In this document: positions 1-4,772 of the stretch, piece after piece
Layout: each line of letters starts with the position of its first letter
Position numbering within the stretch: position 1 is the stretch's first letter
Source of the DNA: Dehalococcoidia bacterium
Lineage (GTDB): Bacteria; Chloroflexota; Dehalococcoidia; Dehalococcoidales; Fen-1064
Reading direction: 5' to 3'
DNA: 9,349 bases
NCBI GenBank assembly: GCA_003153075.1
Contig: PMBW01000350.1
Location: 1 to 9,349, forward strand
Made by a program: the position numbers and the translations under genes
The notes under the pieces: model-generated
Databases searched by the model: none
Told to the model about the DNA's origin: nothing
The model's input: only the letters and a program-made list of their open reading frames with translations

Positions 1-746
1 GCTGTTTGATAGGTTGCCGGGTCGTTTTGCTCTAACTCGGACAGGATCCGTTGCAGGTTACCGGCTATTCCCTCCGCCGCCATTAATGTCAGTGTTTTAA
101 AGCCGTGTTTTTCAAAGAATGGCGAGACCTCTGCAGGACGCACGCCGTAGCCGTTTGTGAAGCGGCCTGGGATGTCGTTAATAAATTCGCCCTTTTCCAG
201 TATGTTGGCAACAAATTCCGGCTGCAAGAGGTGACGGCGCTCATCAGGCATCGCCAGCGTACGGCGCAGGAAAGCGTAGCGCGGCATCAGAGCAACAAAA
301 GCCACACCATCCGACCGCAGTACACGGAGCAGTTCGGACAAGGCCTTTATTCTGTCGTTGGCGTCAAATAAATGATAAAGCGGCCCCATACTCAGGACGG
401 CATCAAAGGAATTGTCCGGCCAGCGGGAGAGGTCGCAGGCATCCGCCTGAACGATTTCTTCCACATTGGCGGTTTCACCGGCCTCACTGAGTTTAACGCG
501 GGCAACGGCCAGCAATTCCGGAGACAAATCAGCCAGCACCACATGGTGATGGTGATGCGCCAGCCACATGGCGTACCTGCCCGGCCCGCCGCCGATATCA
601 AGGATGCGTGACTTGGGTTTAAGGTATTTAGAAAGCATCTTGCGCGTAATTGCATATTCCATAAAGCCGTCATCGGGATTTCTCAGGCGTTCCCATTCAC
701 GCTCCCCGAAACTTGCGTAATAGGCTTTTACAGGTTCGTGTTTCAT
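1..746 (-). CDS. Class I SAM-dependent methyltransferase (3' end cut by window edge)
   Basis: Cytoplasmic methyltransferase with a Rossmann fold; the acceptor (small molecule, RNA or protein) cannot be told from sequence. Reading the minus strand from the ATG at 746 gives 248 complete codons open to the edge. Motif I is at residues 48-56 (ILDIGGGPG), the acidic residue that would bind the SAM ribose is D73 in LADLSPE, and motif IV is around FDAVLSMGPLYHL (residues 114-126). The C-terminal part (about 150-248) has the mixed helices and strands usual in this family; the family is normally about 260-280 aa, so only a short tail is missing. A strong ribosome site (AAAGGGGG) lies about 8 nt before the ATG, just after the GNAT stop codon. 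The 16-bp spacing implies cotranscription and coupling with that gene. There is a natural run of five His at residues 64-68. The fold is certain; the substrate is unknown. Confidence 0.88.
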   Translation of the reverse strand, partial: MKHEPVKAYYASFGEREWERLRNPDDGFMEYAITRKMLSKYLKPKSRILDIGGGPGRYAMWLAHHHHHVVLADLSPELLAVARVKLSEAGETANVEEIVQADACDLSRWPDNSFDAVLSMGPLYHLFDANDRIKALSELLRVLRSDGVAFVALMPRYAFLRRTLAMPDERRHLLQPEFVANILEKGEFINDIPGRFTNGYGVRPAEVSPFFEKHGFKTLTLMAAEGIAGNLQRILSELEQNDPATYQT

Positions 747-762
747 TGTTTGGCCCCCTTTG

Positions 763-1236
763 TTATTCAAGCTTTTTTGCCATTTCAAAATAAATCAGGT
801 GCTTATCATTGGCGACGGGAAGGGCGAATTCTTTAACAAATGCAAACCCTTCCGATTCCCAGAATTTGCGGGATTTGAGGGATGATGAGAGCTCTATTTT
901 TCCCAGTCCCTCTGCTATAGCTTTCTGCTCTAATTCTTTAGCGATCAAGTGCCCGATGCCCCGGCGCTGATATTCAGGATTAATAAATACCCGGCGGACG
1001 CTGTTCCCGACCAGCGTGCCTGTTCCCACAATCCGGCTGTCAGATTCAGCCACAACAATATATCCCCGTTCGATGTCCTGCAGGATGTTTTCTTTGCTGT
1101 GGTGATGTTTGAAAAAATTGATCGCCTCCGGCGGATAGACATCTCCATAGGACACCTGAATTGTGGTCTGGACGAGATCATGGACGGCCTTTAAATCAGC
1201 TTCTTGCATTTGGCGTAATTGGATATTTTGTGGCAT
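763..1236 (-). CDS. GNAT-family N-acetyltransferase
   Basis: Predicted acyl-CoA-dependent acetyltransferase of 157 aa, the usual length for a single GNAT domain. The acetyl-CoA pyrophosphate loop is visible as the Q-R-R-G-I-G motif within VFINPEYQRRGIGHLIAKEL (about residues 83-102); strand beta-4 precedes it and the alpha-3 helix follows. The C-terminal part (KSRKFWESEGFAFVKEF) is the typical beta5/alpha4 region in which an aromatic and a Gly-Phe pair recur across the family. The start at 1236 is supported by a GGAAGGG ribosome site about 8 nt upstream. It is the first gene of a minus-strand pair with the methyltransferase, from a promoter at 1289-1318. The acceptor is unknown: an antibiotic, a metabolite or a protein N-terminus are all possible. 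GNAT plus methyltransferase pairs are common in accessory regions but do not by themselves fix a role. Confidence 0.9.
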   Translation of the reverse strand: MPQNIQLRQMQEADLKAVHDLVQTTIQVSYGDVYPPEAINFFKHHHSKENILQDIERGYIVVAESDSRIVGTGTLVGNSVRRVFINPEYQRRGIGHLIAKELEQKAIAEGLGKIELSSSLKSRKFWESEGFAFVKEFALPVANDKHLIYFEMAKKLE

Positions 1237-1288
1237 TTTTAGCCCTTCCGAAAGGTTTATTAATTGAGGCTTTCACCCGGTAACGACC

Positions 1289-1318
1289 AATTTAGCATTA
1301 TGCTTCGTGTATTGTCAA
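1289..1318 (-). promoter_or_regulatory. Predicted sigma-70-type promoter of the GNAT-methyltransferase pair
   Basis: On the minus strand a perfect -35 TTGACA (1318-1313) is followed after 18 bp by TAAATT (1294-1289, four of six matches to TATAAT). It lies about 53 bp upstream of the GNAT start codon and faces away from the toxin gene, so the two transcription units are divergent. The -35 box is strong and the -10 only moderate. Confidence 0.5.
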
Positions 1319-1361
1319 ATATGTGAATGAAGAAACTATAGTGTATTTTCAATTTTTAGGT

Positions 1362-1370
1362 TGTTATAAT
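1362..1370 (+). promoter_or_regulatory. Extended -10 promoter of the toxin gene
   Basis: The string TG-T-TATAAT is a perfect extended -10 element (TGnTATAAT), with TATAAT at 1365-1370. No good -35 box exists at 16-19 bp, which is usual for extended -10 promoters. The predicted transcription start falls near 1377, only about 3 nt before the toxin ATG at 1380, so the mRNA may be almost leaderless. A GTTATCATA half-site (1372-1380) overlaps the start site and recurs in the palindrome before the antitoxin gene. Confidence 0.5.
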
Positions 1371-1379
1371 AGTTATCAT

Positions 1380-1721
1380 ATGAGTTGGCACGTTGTTTTT
1401 TATCGAGAAAAAGATGGAAATGAGCCCGTAAAGGATTTCATTTTAAAACAGTCGTATGACGCTCAAGCAGAAATTATTCATGTTTTTGATTTGTTATATA
1501 AGTTTGATTTATCTCTGGGGAAACCCTACGTCGAAAAAGTACAGGGGAAAATCTGGGCGTTAAGAATAAAGCATAGTTCTGATTATTATAGAATTCTATA
1601 CTTTACATTTTCGGATCAGAATTTTGTTTTACTCCATGCTATCAAGAAAAAGAGAGATAAATTGTTAATTAAGGATATTGAGTTAGCGATTGACAGAATG
1701 AATGAACAAGAAGGCAATTGA
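1380..1721 (+). CDS. higB: RelE/HigB-type toxin (phage Gp49-like, PF05973 family)
   Basis: Predicted mRNA-interferase-type toxin of a type II toxin-antitoxin pair; family members cut mRNA on the ribosome, and the antitoxin neutralises them by binding. The 113-aa product fits the family length. Its order of motifs matches Gp49/HigB proteins: an N-terminal strand (HVVFYREKDGNEPVKDF), a helical pair (about 22-45), then GKPYVEKVQGKIWALRIK, the core strand YYRILYF, and a basic C-terminal strand-helix (VLLHAIKKKRDK followed by IELAIDRM). Basic candidates for catalysis or RNA binding are R61, K63, R70 and the KKKR cluster. The ATG at 1380 is preferred over an in-frame GTG at 1323: the family starts right at this strand, and the 19 extra residues lie upstream of the TATAAT box. 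No clear Shine-Dalgarno precedes the ATG. The gene is visibly more AT-rich than its neighbours, suggesting transfer. The XRE antitoxin gene follows after 91 bp. Confidence 0.85.
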   Translation: MSWHVVFYREKDGNEPVKDFILKQSYDAQAEIIHVFDLLYKFDLSLGKPYVEKVQGKIWALRIKHSSDYYRILYFTFSDQNFVLLHAIKKKRDKLLIKDIELAIDRMNEQEGN

Positions 1722-1749
1722 TCAAATAAAATCCAAGACATTATTTTGA

Positions 1750-1778
1750 TTAACTGATAACATATATGTTATCATAAT
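1750..1778 (+). promoter_or_regulatory. Predicted private promoter of the antitoxin gene
   Basis: TTAACT (1750-1755, four of six to TTGACA) and CATAAT (1773-1778, five of six to TATAAT) are separated by exactly 17 bp. The spacer is almost wholly occupied by a perfect palindrome (1755-1774). A start near 1785 would leave a short leader before the ribosome site AAGGCGGGG (1797-1804) of the antitoxin. Separate antitoxin promoters are known in higBA loci where the toxin gene comes first. Confidence 0.45.
1755..1774. promoter_or_regulatory. Perfect 20-bp palindrome, candidate antitoxin operator
   Basis: The two 10-nt arms TGATAACATA and TATGTTATCA are exact reverse complements with no spacer. It lies between the toxin stop and the antitoxin start, inside the predicted antitoxin promoter. 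The GTTATCATA end also occurs at 1372-1380 over the toxin start codon. The likely ligand is the XRE antitoxin encoded at 1813-2097, alone or with toxin, giving autorepression. There is no U-tract, so it is not a terminator. Confidence 0.6.
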
Positions 1779-1812
1779 AATTGCAGATTGCAGAAAAGGC
1801 GGGGCAGTCAAA

Positions 1813-2097
1813 ATGAAAGGAACAGATTTTAAAGATTTTAAGGCTGAGCTTCTCAAGCACAAAAACGTACGCCATTCATACGAAGAATTAAAGCCTAAAT
1901 ATGAGATTATTGAAGCGATAATTGCGCGCAGGAATGAAATGTCGCTAAGTCAACGTAAACTTGCACGTTTAGTTGGCATGCAACAACCGGCTATCAGCCG
2001 TCTGGAAAGAGGCGATAAAAATATCACCATCGGGACTCTATTCAGAGTGACGGATGCGCTTAATCTGAAAATCGACTGCAAGCCTAAGGTTGGATAA
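1813..2097 (+). CDS. higA: XRE-family (HTH_3) antitoxin / transcriptional regulator, HigA-like
   Basis: The 94-aa protein is predicted to neutralise the upstream toxin and to repress the locus by binding DNA as a dimer. An N-terminal helical segment (about 1-35, including HSYEELKPKYEIIEAIIARR) resembles the part found in HigA2-like antitoxins of toxin-first loci. The helix-turn-helix spans about residues 45-66: LSQRKLARLVGM then QQPAISRLERGD, with the recognition helix at about 57-65. The rest (ITIGTLFRVTDALNLKI) is the standard fourth and fifth helices of the XRE fold. The ribosome site AAGGCGGGG ends 8 nt before the ATG. Gene order toxin-antitoxin, HTH type and toxin family together identify a higBA-like module. 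No terminator hairpin is visible directly after the stop. Confidence 0.88.
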   Translation: MKGTDFKDFKAELLKHKNVRHSYEELKPKYEIIEAIIARRNEMSLSQRKLARLVGMQQPAISRLERGDKNITIGTLFRVTDALNLKIDCKPKVG

Positions 2098-2200
2098 AGT
2101 CTGATTATTTATTTGTGGTGATCTAAAGTTCCCTGAATTATCTCAATCCAATCATTCGGAATAACTTACACCGGGAACCTAAAAGGCTAACAGTCTTTCC

Positions 2201-2229
2201 TTTAACCCCAAAACGTGAGAGAATAAGAT
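2201..2229 (+). promoter_or_regulatory. Weak candidate promoter of the SHMT-like gene
   Basis: TTTAAC (2201-2206, three of six to the -35 consensus) and TAAGAT (2224-2229, four of six) are spaced by 17 bp. The same TAAGAT -10 occurs in the better-formed MarR promoter at 4155-4160. The remainder of 2098-2293 shows only an isolated 6-bp inverted repeat (GTTCCC at 2128-2133, GGGAAC at 2173-2178) and no recognisable glycine, SAM or tetrahydrofolate riboswitch. Confidence 0.25.
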
Positions 2230-2293
2230 ACCCGCAGGCAGAAAATTGGCGCGGGGAGATATAACAACAGGAAATTTCAGACAGGAGATTACG

Positions 2294-3727
2294 ATGACTG
2301 AATTTCAGAGCGATATTGAAAAACTGATCAAAAAGACCGAAAAGAACAACATCTGGCGGCAGCGGGAATGCATCAATCTGATCCCCTCCGAATCCACCCC
2401 CAGTCTGCTGGTAAGGATGTGTTCGATCGCGGATGCCTCCGGCAGATACGCCGAACACCGCATGATGAAAGGCAACGAGGTCTATTTCTACCAGGGTATC
2501 GATTTCATCCGGGACGTCGAGGAAGACGTCCGCAAAGAGATGCAGGCCTATTTCAACTGCACCAACGTCGAACTGCGGCCGATCAGCGGCCAGATGGCGA
2601 ACGACATCGTTTTCAAAGCGATGGTGAAATTCATAAACCGCGGCAGAGGCACGAAGTTATCCCGCCGGATACGCTCGGTGATCAATAACGATCTGAAGAT
2701 GGGCGGCCACCTGAGCGACCAGCCGATGGGTGCGCTGTTCAATTTAGTTGAGGAAAACCCCGAAACCGGTAAGGAGTTCGTTTATCATTTCCCCGGACAG
2801 AAGGATAATCCTTACAAAACCGATACCTCCAAGCTGGCGGCATTGATCGAAACAGCGAAACCCGAACTGATCATTTTCGGGAAGAGCATGTTCATCTACA
2901 AAGAACCGGTAAAGCAGGTCTATAAAATAATCAAAGACATGAACCCCAAACCGATTTTGATGTACGATATGGCGCACACGTTAGGACTGTACGGTGCTTT
3001 CCAGGATCCGCTGGCCGACGGCGTCGATGTGGTGACCGGCAGCACGCACAAGACGTTCTTCGGGCCCCAGCGCGGGGTGATCGTCAGCAACATGAATGAA
3101 GGCAGCGGACTGGAGAAACTCTGGGTTGAAATCAAGAGCCGCGCTTTACCCGGGTCTACCAGCAACCACCACCTGGGAACATTGCTGGGCTTACTCGTTG
3201 CAAGTTATGAAATGAATTATTTTAAGAAGAAATTCCAGACGCAGGTCGTCGCTAACGCCCGCGCCTTTGCCAATGCCCTGAATGAGCGGGGTGTGACCGT
3301 GGAAGGGGATGCCACTGACGGCTTCACCGAGACGCATCAGGTGTTGATCCGCGTGAGTAAATACGGGTTGGGCGAAGAGATCGCGCTGCGGTTGGAAAAG
3401 AACAACATCATCACCAACTACCAGGCCTTGCCGGACGACGACAGCTTTGTCGGATCCAGCGGTATCCGCATGGGCGTGCAGGAAATGACCCGTTTCGGCA
3501 TGAAAGAACAGGATTTCGAAGAGCTGGCCGGGTACATGGCAGAGTGTATTCAGAAAAAGCGCAAAGTGGCTGAGCAGGTGAAGCTGTTCCGGCAGCGGTT
3601 CCAGACGATGCAGTATTGCCTGCCGATCGAGAAAGCGGCGCCTTTGGCGGCCCGGGTTTTGGCTTCCAGTTTCTCCGACAGCAAGGACGGCCAGGTATTC
3701 GCCAAGGCGATGGTCGCTAAGGGTTAG
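2294..3727 (+). CDS. Serine hydroxymethyltransferase-like PLP enzyme (fold type I), divergent
   Basis: The 477-aa protein aligns by eye to serine hydroxymethyltransferase along its length. Visible motifs are LIPSES (29-34, SHMT LIASEN), RYAE (51-54), GGHLS (137-141, pterin loop), the PLP-binding D225 and H228 in DMAH, the Schiff-base lysine K253 in STHKTFFGP, and the carboxylate-binding arginine R392 in GIRMG. SHMT interconverts serine and glycine with tetrahydrofolate in the cytoplasm. Departures are a two-residue longer loop after YAE (HRMMKGNEVYFY), GSTSNHH (287-293) in place of the GGQGG phosphate loop, and a C-terminal tail of about 55 residues, making it 477 rather than about 415 aa. 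The start at 2294 has an AGGAGA ribosome site about 6 nt upstream; an in-frame TTG at 2246 lacks one. The gene stands alone between the antitoxin and a likely terminator. It may be a true but divergent SHMT or a related aldolase acting on another beta-hydroxy amino acid; I therefore give no glyA symbol. Confidence 0.85.
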   Translation: MTEFQSDIEKLIKKTEKNNIWRQRECINLIPSESTPSLLVRMCSIADASGRYAEHRMMKGNEVYFYQGIDFIRDVEEDVRKEMQAYFNCTNVELRPISGQMANDIVFKAMVKFINRGRGTKLSRRIRSVINNDLKMGGHLSDQPMGALFNLVEENPETGKEFVYHFPGQKDNPYKTDTSKLAALIETAKPELIIFGKSMFIYKEPVKQVYKIIKDMNPKPILMYDMAHTLGLYGAFQDPLADGVDVVTGSTHKTFFGPQRGVIVSNMNEGSGLEKLWVEIKSRALPGSTSNHHLGTLLGLLVASYEMNYFKKKFQTQVVANARAFANALNERGVTVEGDATDGFTETHQVLIRVSKYGLGEEIALRLEKNNIITNYQALPDDDSFVGSSGIRMGVQEMTRFGMKEQDFEELAGYMAECIQKKRKVAEQVKLFRQRFQTMQYCLPIEKAAPLAARVLASSFSDSKDGQVFAKAMVAKG

Positions 3728-3751
3728 TAGTCCTATCGATCGATTGTTTTT

Positions 3752-3779
3752 AAGAGGCCTGTCTTTCAGCAAGCCTTTT
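3752..3779 (+). terminator. Probable Rho-independent terminator after the SHMT-like gene
   Basis: AAGAGGC (3752-3758) pairs with GCCTTTT (3773-3779) in a 7-bp stem with one G-U pair, and a CTG/CAG pair shortens the loop. It begins 24 bp after the stop codon. The U-run is part of the stem's 3' arm, so the hairpin is only moderately convincing. Confidence 0.4.
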
Positions 3780-4131
3780 AGTTGGATTATTTGGCTACAC
3801 CAGCGGATTTCTGTCCATCAAAGGCCGAAGGGTGAAGTAGTTTCTAAAAATCCCTCCTAAACTGAGACTGTCCGAAACCTCCTCAGAGAATGGGCTGTTG
3901 TCTTTCCAGTGAAGGCGGGAAACTTGTATATAAAACCGGCACATGTAATAATCGCGGATTTAAAAATGACCTGGTACTAAAGTACCGTTTTATTTGTTCA
4001 ATTTAACCACAGCTTTTATTAATAGAAAAGAGTAAAGTACAAATAGGATGAGCGCGCGCTCGTAAAGCATTTCGCCCCGGAGCCGGCACAGCGCAGGATA
4101 AATAGCCGCCGAAAATCCCCGAAAAGCGGCA
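3780..4131. other. Intergenic stretch without a convincing gene
   Basis: I see no supported coding sequence on either strand. It contains a small hairpin, GGTAC (3973-3977) with GTACC (3982-3986), followed by TTTT, that could be a weak terminator; a 12-bp GC-only-core palindrome, GAGCGCGCGCTC (4050-4061); and an isolated TATAAA-like string near 3929 with no good -35. The segment 4048-4130 is more GC-rich than the AT-rich sequence on either side of it. Nothing here identifies an intact insertion sequence or RNA gene. Confidence 0.5.
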
Positions 4132-4160
4132 TTGACAAATTTTTCCCAAAAGATTAAGAT
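4132..4160 (+). promoter_or_regulatory. Predicted sigma-70-type promoter of the MarR-exporter unit
   Basis: A perfect -35 TTGACA (4132-4137) is followed after exactly 17 bp by TAAGAT (4155-4160, four of six to TATAAT). Transcription would begin near 4167, about 47 nt before the MarR start codon. The -10 and start site are overlapped by the TAGTTAA repeat array, so this is a likely repressible promoter. Confidence 0.6.
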
Positions 4161-4192
4161 AGTTAATAGAGTTAACTATTGCCTTAGTTAAC
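4160..4192. promoter_or_regulatory. Candidate MarR operator: three alternating TAGTTAA elements
   Basis: TAGTTAA occurs at 4160-4166 (plus), its complement TTAACTA at 4172-4178, and TAGTTAA again at 4185-4191. The second and third form a perfect 8-bp inverted repeat (GTTAACTA, 6-bp spacer, TAGTTAAC). The first and second form another inverted repeat with a 5-bp spacer. The array begins at the last base of the -10 box and covers the predicted start site, where a dimeric winged-helix repressor would block transcription. The adjacent MarR gene makes that protein the obvious ligand. Confidence 0.65.
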
Positions 4193-4213
4193 ATATTATT
4201 TAAGAAGTGGTAT

Positions 4214-4666
4214 ATGGTGGACAAGAAAATAGATGAAGTAAATATAGACCGCGTGCTGGAAAACATGTTTATGGTCATGCTTGTTATTCACAAAAAGATT
4301 TTAAAAATAGACCCGTGCGCATTTCCGGACAATGTTACCCGTCTCCATATGGCAGTGATGGGGGAGCTTGCCCAAACCGGCATGACGATGTCAGAACTGG
4401 CTAAATCTTTGATGATGACAAAGCCCCAGTTAACCCATGTTGTGGACTCGTTGGTCAAGGTAGGAGTCGTAGAGAGGCGCCCGGATGTCAAAGACCGGCG
4501 GGTGATCAATCTGGCGCTTAACGGGAAAGGCCGCGCACTGCTGACAGAAGGAAAGCAGCAGATCAAGGAACATACAAAAAGCAGTCTGGCGACTTTGACA
4601 CAGAGAGAACTAGCTGAAATGTCATCCGCCCTGGAAACATTAAGGAATATCGTCAGCAAACTATAA
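4214..4666 (+). CDS. MarR-family transcriptional regulator, probable repressor of the exporter
   Basis: The 150-aa protein has the length and winged-helix architecture of MarR repressors, which are dimers that leave DNA when a small ligand or oxidant is sensed. Helices for dimerisation lie at both ends (about 10-32 and 108-150). The DNA-binding part runs MTMSELAKSLMM, then the recognition helix TKPQLTHVVDSLVK (69-82), then the wing with the family-typical D91-x-x-D94-R95-R96. The single Cys (C35) lies near the end of helix 1 and could be redox-sensitive, but this is inference. The ATG at 4214 follows AAGAAGTGG very closely; a GTG at 4217 has somewhat better spacing, and the choice changes only one residue. 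It is followed 106 bp later by the two exporter genes on the same strand, an arrangement typical of MarR-controlled multidrug efflux. No strong terminator separates them, so readthrough is likely. Confidence 0.9.
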   Translation: MVDKKIDEVNIDRVLENMFMVMLVIHKKILKIDPCAFPDNVTRLHMAVMGELAQTGMTMSELAKSLMMTKPQLTHVVDSLVKVGVVERRPDVKDRRVINLALNGKGRALLTEGKQQIKEHTKSSLATLTQRELAEMSSALETLRNIVSKL

Positions 4667-4772
4667 AACCGCGGTGATTTACCGCCAATATACCCTGCGT
4701 CCCGGTGTAACTATTCCAAAACACTCGCTCACAAATTAATATTGTCACTACGGTCATGGAGGAACTTTCTAA

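Noticed and set aside
543..557. Five consecutive His codons in the methyltransferase, possibly a cloning tag or metal site
   Set aside because: It is internal, with alternating CAT/CAC codons in a natural gene directly after motif I, and no other metal-site signature is present.
105..611. Plus-strand open frames opposite the methyltransferase
   Set aside because: The minus strand there encodes a clear SAM-binding protein with motif I; the plus frames are shadows.
1323..1379. In-frame GTG start extending the toxin by 19 residues
   Set aside because: It has no ribosome site, lies upstream of the perfect TATAAT, and the family begins at the strand encoded from 1380.
2109..2165. Minus-strand 18-codon frame reading VIPNDWIEIIQGTLDHHK before a stop
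   Set aside because: It looks protein-like and could be the end of a decayed gene, but an in-frame stop precedes it, it lacks a start, and it is too short to support.
2246..2293. In-frame TTG start extending the SHMT-like protein by 16 residues
   Set aside because: No suitable ribosome site; the ATG at 2294 has AGGAGA at good spacing and gives the SHMT-like N-terminus.
2098..2293. Possible riboswitch upstream of the SHMT-like gene
   Set aside because: SHMT genes often have glycine, SAM or folate riboswitches, but I see none of their conserved cores; only one isolated 6-bp inverted repeat with a 39-nt loop.
3735..3744. ATCGATCGAT palindrome after the SHMT-like stop
   Set aside because: Short, simple self-complementary string with no second copy or context to suggest function.
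3191..3772. Long minus-strand open frame (193 codons) opposite the SHMT-like gene
   Set aside because: It lies antisense to well-supported coding sequence, is rich in His/Arg/Leu as expected of a shadow frame, and shows no known motif.
3855..3880. String resembling insertion-sequence ends (GAGACTGTCCGAAAC)
   Set aside because: No matching inverted copy, target duplication or transposase fragment found nearby.
4671..4685. Small hairpin GCGGT/ACCGC after the MarR stop as a terminator
   Set aside because: The stem is only 5 bp and no U-run follows; it would not stop transcription into the exporter genes.
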